Assembly: GCA_017622215.1 (NCBI GenBank)
Contig: JAGARO010000004.1
Coordinates: 186,001-250,000 of the forward strand
DNA: 64,000 nucleotides
Direction: 5' to 3'
Origin: Clostridia bacterium
GTDB taxonomy: Bacteria > Bacillota > Clostridia > Monoglobales > Monoglobaceae
The position numbers and the translations under genes were made by a program. Shown piece after piece: positions 39,854-49,186 of this stretch. The notes under the pieces are model-generated. The model searched no databases. It was not told the DNA's origin and worked only from the letters and a program-made list of their open reading frames with translations. How positions within the stretch are numbered: position 1 is the stretch's first letter; each line of letters starts with the position of its first letter.

Positions 39854-41052
39854 GCAAAAAGCTTTGTGATAAGTGTGTATCCGTCTTCTACGAATATTCC
39901 TGTCTTTTCAGCTTCCTTTTCTGTGTATCTTACGTCTTTCTTCTCACCGCAATTATTGTTCTTATATATAATATACGGAATTGGAGAAGAAGTATGCGTC
40001 ATAAGTGAAAGTGGTGTAGGATGGTCAGGCATAACTAAAACTGCATAGTCTTCGCCGTCATCATCCATAGCCTTAAGCACAGGTCCTACAATTTTTTCGT
40101 CAATAAGCTCAATTGCCTTAACTTTATTATCAATTTCGTGTCTGTGGCCTGCTTCATCTGCACCCTCTAAATGAATATAAACAAAGTCAGCACCATTTCT
40201 TAAAGCGTCAATTGCGGCATTTGCTTTTCCGTCGAAGTTTGTGTGAACTGTGCCTGTTGCACCCTCAATGTCGAGAACGTCAAGGCCTGCGCAAACGCCG
40301 ATGCCTTTTATAAGGTCAACTGCGGAGATAACTGCACCCTTTATGCCGAATTTCTTTTCGTAAGTGTCAAGGTCAGGTCTTGTGCCGTTGCCCCAAATCC
40401 AGATTGAGTTAGCAGGGTGAAGTCCGCGGGCAATTCTGTCCTTGTTTATAGGGTGGTCCTTTAAAATTTCGTAGCTCTTTTCCATAAGAGTGCGAAGAAT
40501 TGGATTTTCAGGAAGATATTCTCCAACAACCTTGCCTGAAATATCGTGAGGCGGTGTAAGGAATGGGAAATCATTTTCCCTGTTGTGCCATACGAGAAGA
40601 TGTCTGTAACTGATTCCGCCGAAAAATTCGTATTCCTCAGTTCTTAAAGCCTCGTTCACAGCCTTAATAAGCTCCCTTGCTTCCTCTGTGGAAATCTCGT
40701 CGGAGCTGTAGTCCACCATAGTTTTGTCAGCGTAATTTTCCTCGTCGGAGAGGGTTACAACGTTTGCCCTGAAGGTTGTGTCTGTGAGTAAGAGCTCAAC
40801 GCCCATACTCATAGCCTCAAGAGGTGAACGGCCTGTGTAATACTTCATAGGGTCATAGCCGAATACTGCAAGGTTTGCAACGTCTGAACCCGGTGGGAGA
40901 TTGCCTGGAACAGTTGTAACCATTCCCATTTCTCCTAAAGATGCCAGCTTGTCAATATTTGGCTTATTTGCAAATTCAAGGGGAGTTTTTCCGCCTAATT
41001 CTTCAACAGGTACGTCTGCTGCACCGTCGCATAAAACAACAATATATTTCAT
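39850..41052 (-). CDS. apgM: Archaeal-type cofactor-independent phosphoglycerate mutase (ApgM)
   Basis: ApgM is an alkaline-phosphatase superfamily enzyme interconverting 3- and 2-phosphoglycerate; related proteins are annotated as homoserine kinase-like. The N-terminal VVLCDGAADVPVEELGGKTP (metal aspartate D9), PGSDVANLAVFGYDPMKYY with the likely nucleophilic serine near residue 56, and the late VMPDHPTPLSL metal motif near 350 identify it. The length of 400 residues is normal. A canonical gpmI is also in this window, so the two are non-orthologous. It has its own promoter and is followed by ytvI. Confidence 0.9.
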   Translation of the reverse strand: MKYIVVLCDGAADVPVEELGGKTPLEFANKPNIDKLASLGEMGMVTTVPGNLPPGSDVANLAVFGYDPMKYYTGRSPLEAMSMGVELLLTDTTFRANVVTLSDEENYADKTMVDYSSDEISTEEARELIKAVNEALRTEEYEFFGGISYRHLLVWHNRENDFPFLTPPHDISGKVVGEYLPENPILRTLMEKSYEILKDHPINKDRIARGLHPANSIWIWGNGTRPDLDTYEKKFGIKGAVISAVDLIKGIGVCAGLDVLDIEGATGTVHTNFDGKANAAIDALRNGADFVYIHLEGADEAGHRHEIDNKVKAIELIDEKIVGPVLKAMDDDGEDYAVLVMPDHPTPLSLMTHTSSPIPYIIYKNNNCGEKKDVRYTEKEAEKTGIFVEDGYTLITKLFA

Positions 41053-41088
41053 AGTAATACTCCTTTACTGATGCGATATTTCCCTGTT

Positions 41089-41117
41089 AGTATATAAGAA
41101 ATTGGCAGATTTGTCAA
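41089..41117 (-). promoter_or_regulatory. Sigma-A promoter for apgM-ytvI
   Basis: On the minus strand, TTGACA (41112-41117) is followed after 17 bases by TATACT (41089-41094). An AAGGAG site and the apgM ATG follow within 40 bases. Confidence 0.85.
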
Positions 41118-41187
41118 TTTCTTAAGGCATATATAGGAAAATTTAATAGGAAATTTATGGTTTTTTGGTGAATTTGTATAAAAATTC

Positions 41188-41216
41188 TTGCTTTTACAAG
41201 AAAAAAAGGTTATAAT
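41188..41216 (+). promoter_or_regulatory. Sigma-A promoter for the regulator-ftsEX unit
   Basis: TTGCTT (41188-41193), a 17-base spacer, then TATAAT (41211-41216). The next gene starts at 41256 after an AGGGGG site. Confidence 0.8.
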
Positions 41217-41255
41217 ATATGTAACTATGTAAGATAAATGTAGGGGGATGACCTT

Positions 41256-42335
41256 ATGCAAAACAGAATGTTTCAGAATACATGTAACCAGTTCAAAAAT
41301 GATATAAACCGTATTATCGGTATCATTGACGAATCAGGGTTTGTTATTGCCTGTTCCGATGAATCAAAGGTGGGCGTTTATAAAGAAAATATTATGCAGA
41401 TTTTCGAATCCAGCATAGATGAGAAGATGATAGACGGTTACTGTGTGAGAAAAATAAAGTCCTATAATAAGACGGAATATGTTGTATTCTGTGAGGGCAC
41501 AGACGATATTGCAAAGGGTTACTGTTCAATTTTAGGAACTCATTTTGTAACTGTTAAGCAGTATTATGACGAAAAATACGACAGAAACAGCTTTGTTAAA
41601 AATGTAATTCTCGACAACATTCTCCCAAGCGATATAATTTACAGAACAAAGGAGCTTCATCTCTCAATTGAATGTCCAAGAGTTGTACTTCTGGTGAGAA
41701 CATATAAACAGGCTGAGGTTTCTATTGTGGATATTCTTAAGGGCATTTTCCCTGATAAAGAACATGATTTTGTTGTAAGAATTGACGATAATGATGTGGC
41801 AATTATAAAGGAACTCCGTTCTGAAACTGACGATGCATACACTTATGCAAGAAATATTGACGATGCAATTTCAGCTGAAGCTATGGTTAAGTGCTCTGTG
41901 GGTATTTCCACAGTTGCAAACACAATCCAGGAGCTTGCCCGTGCATACAGGGAATCAAGAATTGCCCTTGAAGTAGGCAAGGTATTTGATACTGAAAAGA
42001 CAATTGTGAGCTATGACAATTTGGGCATCGGCAGACTTATTTACCAGCTCCCTACAACACTTTGCGAGCTCTTCTTAAACGAAGTTCTTAAAAAGGAATC
42101 AATTGATGTTTTAGACAGCGAAACAATCTATACTGTGCAGAAGTTCTTTGAAAATAACCTAAACGTTTCAGAAACTTCAAGAAAACTCTTTGTTCACCGT
42201 AACACTCTTGTTTACAGACTTGATAAAATCAAGAAGATTACGGGACTTGACTTAAGAGAATTTGACGACGCAATCATATTTAAGTTTGCCATGATGGTAA
42301 GCAAATATTTAACCAATTCACCTACAAAAATGTAA
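41256..42335 (+). CDS. PucR/CdaR-type transcriptional regulator
   Basis: This 359-residue regulator has a C-terminal helix-turn-helix of the PucR type ([20 protein letters not shown], residues about 305-324). It is preceded by a degenerate GGDEF-like CdaR domain ([29 protein letters not shown] is its end, seen in parts near 210-240). The N-terminal 120 residues contain [15 protein letters not shown], which resembles a small-molecule sensing domain; the ligand is not identifiable. It is immediately upstream of ftsE by 18 bases and has its own promoter, so it may be co-transcribed with ftsEX, which is unusual company for a metabolic sensor. Confidence 0.85.
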   Translation: MQNRMFQNTCNQFKNDINRIIGIIDESGFVIACSDESKVGVYKENIMQIFESSIDEKMIDGYCVRKIKSYNKTEYVVFCEGTDDIAKGYCSILGTHFVTVKQYYDEKYDRNSFVKNVILDNILPSDIIYRTKELHLSIECPRVVLLVRTYKQAEVSIVDILKGIFPDKEHDFVVRIDDNDVAIIKELRSETDDAYTYARNIDDAISAEAMVKCSVGISTVANTIQELARAYRESRIALEVGKVFDTEKTIVSYDNLGIGRLIYQLPTTLCELFLNEVLKKESIDVLDSETIYTVQKFFENNLNVSETSRKLFVHRNTLVYRLDKIKKITGLDLREFDDAIIFKFAMMVSKYLTNSPTKM

Positions 42336-42353
42336 TCTGAAAGGCTAATTCTT

Positions 42354-43043
42354 ATGATTGAATTCAAAAATGTTTCAAAAATGTATGCCGAAAACCATGT
42401 TAAGGCGACAAAAGATGTTTCCTTTTTCATTGACAAAGGGGAATTTGTGTTCCTTGTTGGCCCGTCAGGTGCAGGCAAATCCACTATAACTGAGCTTATT
42501 ATCCGTGAGGAGATTGCTGACAGTGGTAAGATTATTGTAAACGGCTTTGATGTCTGCAATATGAAAAAGAAGGATATTCCATATCTGAGACGCTCAATCG
42601 GTATGGTTTTCCAGGATTTCAGACTTCTTCCCAATAAAACTGTATATGAAAATGTTGCTTTTGCTATGCAGGTTATAGGTGCGAGTAAAAGGTCTATAAG
42701 AAAAAGAGTGCCTGTGGTTCTGGCTATGGTTGGACTTTCCAACAAGGCAAAAGACAGACCTGACCAGCTTTCAGGCGGTGAGAAACAGAGAGTGGCTCTT
42801 GCCCGTGCTCTTGCAAACAATCCGCCTGTTATTATTGCTGACGAGCCTACGGGAAACCTTGACCCTGATACAGCAAAGGAAATTATGGCACTTCTCGAGG
42901 AGATTAACCGCCACGGGACAACTATGGTTGTGGCAACTCATGCAAAGGACTTTGTTGACGAAATGAAAAAAAGAGTTCTTGCAATAGAGGACGGCGTATT
43001 GGTCCGCGACGAAGAGAAGGGGGCGTATGGCTACGATGAGTAA
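42354..43043 (+). CDS. ftsE: Cell division ATP-binding protein FtsE
   Basis: FtsE is the ATPase of the FtsEX complex, which controls peptidoglycan hydrolases during division. Walker A (GPSGAGKST) lies at residues 36-44, the Q-loop is [10 protein letters not shown], the signature is LSGGEKQR near 137, and Walker B is [12 protein letters not shown]. The length of 229 residues is normal. It overlaps ftsX by 17 bases. The M23 peptidase downstream is the probable hydrolase partner. Confidence 0.96.
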   Translation: MIEFKNVSKMYAENHVKATKDVSFFIDKGEFVFLVGPSGAGKSTITELIIREEIADSGKIIVNGFDVCNMKKKDIPYLRRSIGMVFQDFRLLPNKTVYENVAFAMQVIGASKRSIRKRVPVVLAMVGLSNKAKDRPDQLSGGEKQRVALARALANNPPVIIADEPTGNLDPDTAKEIMALLEEINRHGTTMVVATHAKDFVDEMKKRVLAIEDGVLVRDEEKGAYGYDE

Positions 43044-43920
43044 AATCAAATATTTTATAGTACAGGGCTTTAAAGGTGTTATTTCCAATAGCCTTATGTC
43101 GCTTCTTTCAATTTGTATTGTAACTGCAAGTATGTTGCTCCTTGGAATTTTTATAATTATCGGTGCAAACTTAAACGGCGTAACTGAACAGATTCAGGAG
43201 CAGTGCCAGATAAACGTATATCTTCCTCATGGTGCTGATGTTGACGATTTCCGTTCTGTAAGGAGCGGACTTGAGGAGCTTGACAATGTAAAAGAGGTTA
43301 TTCCTTATACAAAGGAAGAACGCTTTAAGACATATAAAGAAAATTATTATCAGGACGAGGCTGATGTTGTTGACACTCTGGCTTCCGATAATCCTTTAAG
43401 AGATTCCTGTATCCTTGTTTTAGAGGATATAAACAAGGCTGCTGAAACAATTGAGGCGGCGTCAAAGGTTAAAGGTGTTGAGGAAGTTAAAAACAGTCTT
43501 GACCTTATAAATAAAGTAATTGCGATTACAAATACAGTCCGCCATGTAACACTGTGGTTTATACTTGGACTTATGCTTATTTCAATTTTCATAATTTCAA
43601 ACACAATCAAGCTTGGAATGGTTTCAAGACAGAAAGAAATCCAGATTATGAGATATGTGGGTGCCACAAACTGGTTCATACGCTGGCCCTTTATCGTAGA
43701 GGGTATGATTTTAGGTTTTATGGGCTCATTTATTGCGGCTGTAATTGTACTCTTAGGCTACGGAGCTTTTGTTCCGTCAATCCGTGAATTTATGGACCCT
43801 ATTGTAATTTTAGGTGTTCCTGAAATGCTTAAAACAATAAGTATCGGCTTCCTTTTGGTTGGAACTGTTATCGGCGTAGTGGGAAGTGTTACTTCCATAA
43901 GAAAATATCTTGAAGTATAG
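43027..43920 (+). CDS. ftsX: Cell division protein FtsX
   Basis: FtsX is the membrane subunit of FtsEX; ATP hydrolysis by FtsE moves its outer loop to activate hydrolases. The protein has 297 residues: a first helix at about 20-45, a large outer domain (about 50-165), then three helices near 172-192, 222-248 and 268-290. GMVSRQKEIQIMRYVGATNWFIRWPF near 198 is seen in parts and is the family signature. The start overlaps ftsE; a second in-frame ATG at 43036 is also possible. Confidence 0.95.
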   Translation: MATMSKIKYFIVQGFKGVISNSLMSLLSICIVTASMLLLGIFIIIGANLNGVTEQIQEQCQINVYLPHGADVDDFRSVRSGLEELDNVKEVIPYTKEERFKTYKENYYQDEADVVDTLASDNPLRDSCILVLEDINKAAETIEAASKVKGVEEVKNSLDLINKVIAITNTVRHVTLWFILGLMLISIFIISNTIKLGMVSRQKEIQIMRYVGATNWFIRWPFIVEGMILGFMGSFIAAVIVLLGYGAFVPSIREFMDPIVILGVPEMLKTISIGFLLVGTVIGVVGSVTSIRKYLEV

Positions 43921-43932
43921 GAGGAAATAAAA

Positions 43933-45078
43933 ATGGACAGAAAATGGGTAAAGATTACTGCATTATGTATTGCCATAGTTTTTATAGTTGTATTTTGTGT
44001 GTCCATTTCAACTTCTCTCATATATGGTGCCACAGCTGACCAGGAATATATTGAAGCACAGCAGAAAAAAGAAGAGGCACAGAAAAATTTAAATAAGACT
44101 GCAAAGAAAAAGGTTGAAACTTTGAGCGATATGGAGTCTATCGAAAAAGAGGCAGGAGCTCTCCAGTCTGAAATTGACGGAGTCAATGCCAAAATAGAAG
44201 AAACTGATAAGAGACTTAAAGAAGAAGAGGTTAAGCTTGAAGAAGCAAAGAAGGAGGCACAAAGGAAGTATGATGTATTTAAGGAACGCTTTCGCATTAT
44301 GTGCGAGGAGGGGCCTACATCATATTTAGAGCTTTTGTTCTCTGCAGAAAGCTTTTCGGATTTTGTTGATAAGCTGAATATTGCACAGGAAGTTTCAAGC
44401 TACGATAAAAAGATTTTTGACGAAATGGAAGCTGTTAAGGAGCAGATTCAGAAATCCTACGACGAAATTGAGGCTATGAAAGAACAACAGCTTGCTGATA
44501 AAAAAGATCTTGATGTAAAGAAATCGGGACTTGATGCAAAACTTAAGGAACAGCAAAGACTTGTTGCGGAGCTTGAAAAGGATGCAAAGGCATACCAGAG
44601 AGTAATTGACGAAGAACAGGCAAATATGGACAGACTCAAAGCTATGGTTTCGGGGTCCTTAAGTAAGTCGGATTCAAGCAGTTATGTAGGCGGAGAATTC
44701 CTCTGGCCTGCCACAACTACATATATAACCTCCCACTTCTCTCCAAACAGAAAGAATCCTGTTACGGGAATTTGGAAGAAGCATACAGGGGTTGATATCG
44801 GTGCACAGTTCGGTACAAATATTTATGCTGCAAACTCGGGAACTGTTACCCTTGCAGGCTGGTATTCGGGCTATGGTAACTGTGTAATTATTGACCACGG
44901 CGGCGGTAAGTCCACCCTTTATGCTCATATGAGTACAATCGGTTGTTCCAACGGACAAAGTGTTACCAAGGGACAGATTATCGGTAAGGTTGGTTCTACA
45001 GGTAACTCCACAGGACCTCATCTCCATTTTGAGATTATGATAAACGGTACGGCTGTTGACCCAATGACTTATTTCTAA
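43933..45078 (+). CDS. M23 peptidoglycan endopeptidase with coiled coil (EnvC/PcsB-like)
   Basis: This exported protein joins a long coiled coil to a LytM zinc peptidase domain, the layout of FtsEX-activated hydrolase partners such as EnvC. A signal or anchor helix covers residues 8-34 (ITALCIAIVFIVVFCVSIST). The coiled coil runs from about 36 to 240. The LytM domain starts near 255 and has KHTGVDIG near 282, TLYAHMS near 328, and PHLHFEI near 362 with the metal histidines. The length of 381 residues is typical. It lies 12 bases after ftsX, which supports the functional link. Confidence 0.92.
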   Translation: MDRKWVKITALCIAIVFIVVFCVSISTSLIYGATADQEYIEAQQKKEEAQKNLNKTAKKKVETLSDMESIEKEAGALQSEIDGVNAKIEETDKRLKEEEVKLEEAKKEAQRKYDVFKERFRIMCEEGPTSYLELLFSAESFSDFVDKLNIAQEVSSYDKKIFDEMEAVKEQIQKSYDEIEAMKEQQLADKKDLDVKKSGLDAKLKEQQRLVAELEKDAKAYQRVIDEEQANMDRLKAMVSGSLSKSDSSSYVGGEFLWPATTTYITSHFSPNRKNPVTGIWKKHTGVDIGAQFGTNIYAANSGTVTLAGWYSGYGNCVIIDHGGGKSTLYAHMSTIGCSNGQSVTKGQIIGKVGSTGNSTGPHLHFEIMINGTAVDPMTYF

Positions 45079-45110
45079 GAATAAAAGTACATAAGAATAA
45101 TAGAATAATA

Positions 45111-45134
45111 TTGCGGGCGGGTTTCCGTCCGCAA
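45111..45134 (+). promoter_or_regulatory. Intercistronic hairpin between the M23 and S41 peptidase genes
   Basis: TTGCGGGCGG and CCGTCCGCAA form a 10-bp GC-rich stem (one G-T pair) with a GTTT loop. No T-run follows, so processing or mRNA stability is more likely than termination. Confidence 0.65.
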
Positions 45135-45153
45135 AACTTATAAGGAGAGTTTT

Positions 45154-46320
45154 ATGGACGAATTATATGAAATCCCTGAAAATGAAACGCCTGAAAAGAA
45201 AAGGGGAATATTTAAGAAAATATTAAAACAGCTCCCTGTTTTTTTAGTGGGAGTTATTTTTGGGATTGTTATAATAAACCCATTCGGAATAAAGCATTTA
45301 GGAGACTTTTTCAAATTCAAAATTGCTATAAACATTCTTAAGAACAATTATTATCAGGAAATCGACGAGGACTCTTTTGCGGATTTTGCAATAACAGGGA
45401 TTGCTATGACTCCCCTTGACCCATTCACAGAGTATATACCAAAGGAATACGCAGAGGATTTTATGCTTGGTATAAATGCAGGAGATTACGAGGGTGTCGG
45501 ACTTACGATTACCAACAATATAGAGGATAACACAATTGAAATTGTAGCGGCAACAGTGGATTCTCCTGCCTTTGAGGCAGGGCTTCGAACGGGGGATAAA
45601 ATCCTTAAGGTTGACGGAGTTGTATATACAGGTGAAAACTATTCCGAGGCAGCAGACAATATGCGTGGTGTGGCAGGAACAAAGGTTACTCTTACTGTGA
45701 GAAAGGCGGATTCCGGCAAGGAAGAGGATATTACAATTGAAAGAAGAAGTATAACCATTGAAACTGTAACAGGTGAAGTTTTGGAGGATAATATAGGGTA
45801 TATAAGAATTACTCAGTTCGGAGAAAATACTGCCCGTGAATTTGCTGAATGCTTTAACAGTATTGCAGGTGATATGGAATGTCTTATTCTTGACCTTCGT
45901 GATAATGCGGGTGGATACATGAGCGAGGCGATTGCTATTGCCGATATGTTTATAGATAACGGAAATATTGTTTATACCGAGGGCAGAGAGGGAATAAAGA
46001 CCTATTATGATGCGACAAAGGGGAAGACAAAGGTTCCTATGATAATTCTTCAGAATAAGGGGACTGCAAGTGCCAGCGAAATTTTAATCGGTGCACTTAA
46101 GGATTATGATTTGGCTGAAACGGTGGGAGTTACAACATACGGAAAAGGCGTAACACAAAAACCGATTACTTTCCATGACGGAAGTATATTAAAATTCACA
46201 GACTCAATATACTGTACACCTAAGGGTACTAAAATTCATGGAATCGGAATAAGCCCGGACACAGTTGTTGAGGAGGAAGAGCTTCAGCTTAAAAAAGCTG
46301 TTGAACTCATAAAAAAATAG
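45154..46320 (+). CDS. S41 family C-terminal processing peptidase (CtpA-like)
   Basis: This is a membrane-anchored serine protease with a PDZ domain. An uncleaved helix spans about residues 26-48. The PDZ domain (GVGLTITNNI then FEAGLRTGDKILKVDG) lies near 110-200. The S41 catalytic core follows with CLILDLRDNAGGYMSEA near 246, the serine motif GTASASEILIGAL near 302, and the lysine motif YGKGVTQ near 329. The length of 388 residues is typical. It sits after ftsE-ftsX-M23, a cluster common in Firmicutes, and may trim envelope proteins involved in wall growth. Confidence 0.93.
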   Translation: MDELYEIPENETPEKKRGIFKKILKQLPVFLVGVIFGIVIINPFGIKHLGDFFKFKIAINILKNNYYQEIDEDSFADFAITGIAMTPLDPFTEYIPKEYAEDFMLGINAGDYEGVGLTITNNIEDNTIEIVAATVDSPAFEAGLRTGDKILKVDGVVYTGENYSEAADNMRGVAGTKVTLTVRKADSGKEEDITIERRSITIETVTGEVLEDNIGYIRITQFGENTAREFAECFNSIAGDMECLILDLRDNAGGYMSEAIAIADMFIDNGNIVYTEGREGIKTYYDATKGKTKVPMIILQNKGTASASEILIGALKDYDLAETVGVTTYGKGVTQKPITFHDGSILKFTDSIYCTPKGTKIHGIGISPDTVVEEEELQLKKAVELIKK

Positions 46321-46330
46321 GAGGTTTCTT

Positions 46331-46957
46331 TTGGAAAAAGCCGTAATTATATGGCACAAAGGAAAAAGTATTTTTAGAAAAATCTATATAAAATATGACT
46401 ATAAAAATAATCATTATGTTATTGAACTGGCAAAGGGATACAGGGATAAAAGGCTGTGTAATGTGCTGAAAAAATGGAATATTGGATATGTTGCAACTTT
46501 AGAGGATATAGAGGTTTTGGCGGAAGTCAGGATTGCAGATGGCAGAGAACTGTTTTATAAATATGTGCCAAAGGCTGTGAAAAGATTTCTTGCTCTTTCA
46601 GGAAAAGAACTTGTGAGAACTGCATTTTTAGGAAAACCTACAGCGTCCCTCATGATAGAAATGGCAGAGGTTTCAAAAACGATGACAGTTTATTCAAAGG
46701 AAGATATGGAAAGCCTGTTTTATGAGGTTTATGAGGAAACGGGACTTTATCCAAAAAAGGGAGAAGGAAATCCTAAGGGAGATGTGATTTTTTATGTGGA
46801 CAAGAAGCTTGTCCGCATAGGCAGGGATTTTAAGATAACTGATGTTGTTGCAAAGGAAAACCCATACGGAATTTCGCCCTCAGCCTACGGAGAGCTTGTG
46901 GGGGAGGAAAAACCGCCCGGAGAGTTTATATGTGGCAAAAATACATTGACAATATGA
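46331..46957 (+). CDS. Hypothetical protein
   Basis: I do not recognise this family. The protein has 208 residues, is basic and mostly soluble, and has no signal peptide or membrane segment. It begins MEKAVIIWHKGKSIFRKIYI and has a C-terminal part with KGDVIFYVDKKLVRIGRDFK and NPYGISPSAYGEL. The start is a TTG at 46331 with AGGAGG at 46319-46324 overlapping the upstream stop, so it probably belongs to the S41 peptidase transcript. Its last codons overlap the -35 box of the greA promoter. Confidence 0.6.
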   Translation: MEKAVIIWHKGKSIFRKIYIKYDYKNNHYVIELAKGYRDKRLCNVLKKWNIGYVATLEDIEVLAEVRIADGRELFYKYVPKAVKRFLALSGKELVRTAFLGKPTASLMIEMAEVSKTMTVYSKEDMESLFYEVYEETGLYPKKGEGNPKGDVIFYVDKKLVRIGRDFKITDVVAKENPYGISPSAYGELVGEEKPPGEFICGKNTLTI

Positions 46958-46974
46958 GAAAATTGTTTTATAAT
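46946..46974 (+). promoter_or_regulatory. Consensus sigma-A promoter for greA-lysS
   Basis: TTGACA (46946-46951), a 17-base spacer, then TATAAT (46969-46974). Both hexamers match the consensus exactly. The -35 box lies within the final codons of the previous gene. Confidence 0.92.
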
Positions 46975-47006
46975 AAACTGATTATGGAAAATTGGAGGTA
47001 ACACTT

Positions 47007-47486
47007 ATGGAAAAGAAAGTTAAAGTTACTAAAGAAGGATTAAAACAGCTTGAGGACAGACTTGAATACTTAAAAACAACAGGCCGTGAAGAAATGGCAA
47101 AGGAAATTGCTGAGGCTCGTGCCCAGGGCGACCTTTCCGAAAACGCTGAATATGATGAAGCTAAAAATGCACAGGCCCGTATGGAAGCTGAGATTCAGGA
47201 ACTTGAAAAGAAGCTTAAAAATATTGAAATTATCGAATCAGGTTCAGATGATAAAACTGTAGGACTTGGAGCAACCGTAAAGGTTGTTATTGAGGACGAA
47301 TACGGCGAAGAAGAGGCTGAATATACAATCGTAGGTTCAACTGAAGCTGACCCTTCAAAAAATAAGATTTCCGATGAATCTCCAATCGGCAGGGCTCTTG
47401 TGGGCAAGGCTGTGGGCAAGACAGTTGAAGTTGAAACCCCTGGCGGTCTCAGCAAGATTAAGATTAAGAAAATTGTAAAGAAGTAG
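47007..47486 (+). CDS. greA: Transcription elongation factor GreA
   Basis: GreA enters the RNA polymerase secondary channel and stimulates cleavage of backtracked RNA. The N-terminal coiled coil contains [20 protein letters not shown] (residues about 32-51), with the acidic tip residues D and E that coordinate the second metal. The C-terminal FKBP-like domain ends [21 protein letters not shown]. The ATG at 47007 follows GGAGGT at 46994-46999, giving 159 residues. It is followed 11 bases later by lysS, a common pair in Firmicutes. Confidence 0.97.
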   Translation: MEKKVKVTKEGLKQLEDRLEYLKTTGREEMAKEIAEARAQGDLSENAEYDEAKNAQARMEAEIQELEKKLKNIEIIESGSDDKTVGLGATVKVVIEDEYGEEEAEYTIVGSTEADPSKNKISDESPIGRALVGKAVGKTVEVETPGGLSKIKIKKIVKK

Positions 47487-47497
47487 GAGCATTAAAG

Positions 47498-48991
47498 ATG
47501 AGCGAAAATAATACACAGGAAAAGGTTGTTGACTTAAATCAGATTTTAAAGGTCAGACGCGAAAAACTTCAGGAACTTCAGGATGCAGGTGAAAACCCAT
47601 TTGAAGAAACTGTTTATAACCAGGAAGTTCATACAACTGATATAAAGGAAAACTTTGAAGAAATGGACGGAAAGACTGTGTCTGTTGCAGGCCGTCTTAT
47701 GTCAAAAAGAGTTATGGGTAAGGCATCTTTCTTTGACCTTAAGGACAGAGAGGGCAGAATTCAGCTTTACGTTACCCGTGATGACCTTGGGGAAGATGAA
47801 TACAAGAAGTTCAAAAGACTTGATATAGGCGATATTATCGGACTTACAGGTGAAGTTTTCAAGACTCACATGGGAGAAGTTTCAATTAAAGTTAAGACTT
47901 ATAAGCTTCTTACTAAGTCCCTCCAGCCGCTGCCTGAAAAGTTCCACGGAATGACAAATACTGACTTAAGATACAGACAGCGTTATATTGACCTTATTAT
48001 GAATGAAGATGTTAAGGATACATTCATTAAGCGTTCAAAAATTATTGCTGCTATCCGTAAATATTTAGATTCACAGGGCTTTATTGAGGTTGAAACACCT
48101 ATGCTTGTGTCTAACGCAGGCGGTGCTGCTGCAAGACCGTTTGAAACACATTTTAACGCTTTAGATGAAGACTTTAAGCTCCGTATTTCTCTTGAGCTTT
48201 ACTTAAAGAGACTTATTGTAGGCGGTCTTGAAAAGGTTTATGAAATCGGACGAGTATTCAGAAACGAAGGTCTTGACACAAGACATAACCCTGAATTTAC
48301 TCTTATGGAGCTTTACCAGGCATACACAGACTACCACGGTATGATGGAACTTACAGAAAACTTATACCGTCATCTTGCGATGGAAGTTCTTGGAACTACA
48401 AAGATTTCGTATAACGGAATTGAAATGGATTTAGGAAAGCCATTTGAAAAGATTACAATGGTCGACGCTGTTAAGAAGTATGCAGGTGTTGACTTTAACG
48501 AAATTAAGGACACAGAGGAAGCAAAGAAGGTTGCCAAGGAGCACCATGTTGAATATGAAGACCATTATAAGAAGGGCGACATATTAAACAAGTTCTTTGA
48601 AGATTATGTTGAAGAACATTTAATTCAGCCTACATTTATTATGGACCACCCAATCGAAATTTCTCCTCTTACAAAGAAAAAGCCGGGTAACCCTGACTAT
48701 GTTGAGAGATTTGAGTTCTTTATGAACGGCTGGGAAATGGCAAACGCTTATTCTGAACTTAATGACCCGATTGACCAGAGAGAACGCTTCAAGGCACAGG
48801 AAGAGCTTTTAGCTTTAGGCGATGCTGAGGCTAATACAACTGATGAAGACTTTATGAAAGCTCTGGAAATTGGTATGCCACCAACAGGCGGTATCGGCTT
48901 TGGTATTGACAGAATGACAATGTTACTCACAGACTCAGCTGCAATCCGCGATGTTCTTCTCTTCCCTACAATGAAGCCGCTTGATAAATAA
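47498..48991 (+). CDS. lysS: Lysine--tRNA ligase (class II)
   Basis: LysS charges tRNA(Lys). The N-terminal OB-fold anticodon-binding domain ([20 protein letters not shown] near residue 62) precedes the class II core. Motif 2 is [20 protein letters not shown] near 252 and motif 3 is [13 protein letters not shown] near 466. The length of 497 residues is normal. It shares the greA promoter and is followed by an intrinsic terminator. Confidence 0.97.
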   Translation: MSENNTQEKVVDLNQILKVRREKLQELQDAGENPFEETVYNQEVHTTDIKENFEEMDGKTVSVAGRLMSKRVMGKASFFDLKDREGRIQLYVTRDDLGEDEYKKFKRLDIGDIIGLTGEVFKTHMGEVSIKVKTYKLLTKSLQPLPEKFHGMTNTDLRYRQRYIDLIMNEDVKDTFIKRSKIIAAIRKYLDSQGFIEVETPMLVSNAGGAAARPFETHFNALDEDFKLRISLELYLKRLIVGGLEKVYEIGRVFRNEGLDTRHNPEFTLMELYQAYTDYHGMMELTENLYRHLAMEVLGTTKISYNGIEMDLGKPFEKITMVDAVKKYAGVDFNEIKDTEEAKKVAKEHHVEYEDHYKKGDILNKFFEDYVEEHLIQPTFIMDHPIEISPLTKKKPGNPDYVERFEFFMNGWEMANAYSELNDPIDQRERFKAQEELLALGDAEANTTDEDFMKALEIGMPPTGGIGFGIDRMTMLLTDSAAIRDVLLFPTMKPLDK

Positions 48992-49021
48992 ATACAGAAG
49001 GATATTGAACAAATTTAACAT

Positions 49022-49060
49022 ATTAAAAAGGACAATGGATTTAAATCCGTTGTCTTTTTT
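49022..49060 (+). terminator. Intrinsic terminator after lysS
   Basis: GACAATGGAT (49031-49040) and ATCCGTTGTC (49045-49054) form a 10-bp stem with one G-T pair and a TTAA loop. Six T residues follow, with A residues on the left side. Confidence 0.9.
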
Positions 49061-49111
49061 GTTTATTACTTACAAATATGTATGTATTTATTGTGGTTTT
49101 AAGATAAATTA

Positions 49112-49140
49112 TTGATTTAGAAGCATGTGTATGTTAGAAT
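49112..49140 (+). promoter_or_regulatory. Sigma-A-type promoter for the large surface protein
   Basis: TTGATT (49112-49117), a 17-base spacer, then TAGAAT (49135-49140). The leader to the ATG at 49187 is about 40 bases. Confidence 0.65.
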
Positions 49141-49186
49141 GATTGTGTATATAAATAAACTTCTATTTATGAAAGGATGAAAGGAT

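Noticed and set aside
42212-42820. A 202-codon open frame on the minus strand across the regulator and ftsE
   Set aside because: It is antisense to two clear genes, has biased serine/leucine-rich composition typical of a shadow frame, and has no ribosome binding site.
43758-44297. A 179-codon open frame on the minus strand over ftsX and the M23 peptidase gene
   Set aside because: It is antisense to strong coding sequence and looks like a composition shadow of the coiled-coil region.
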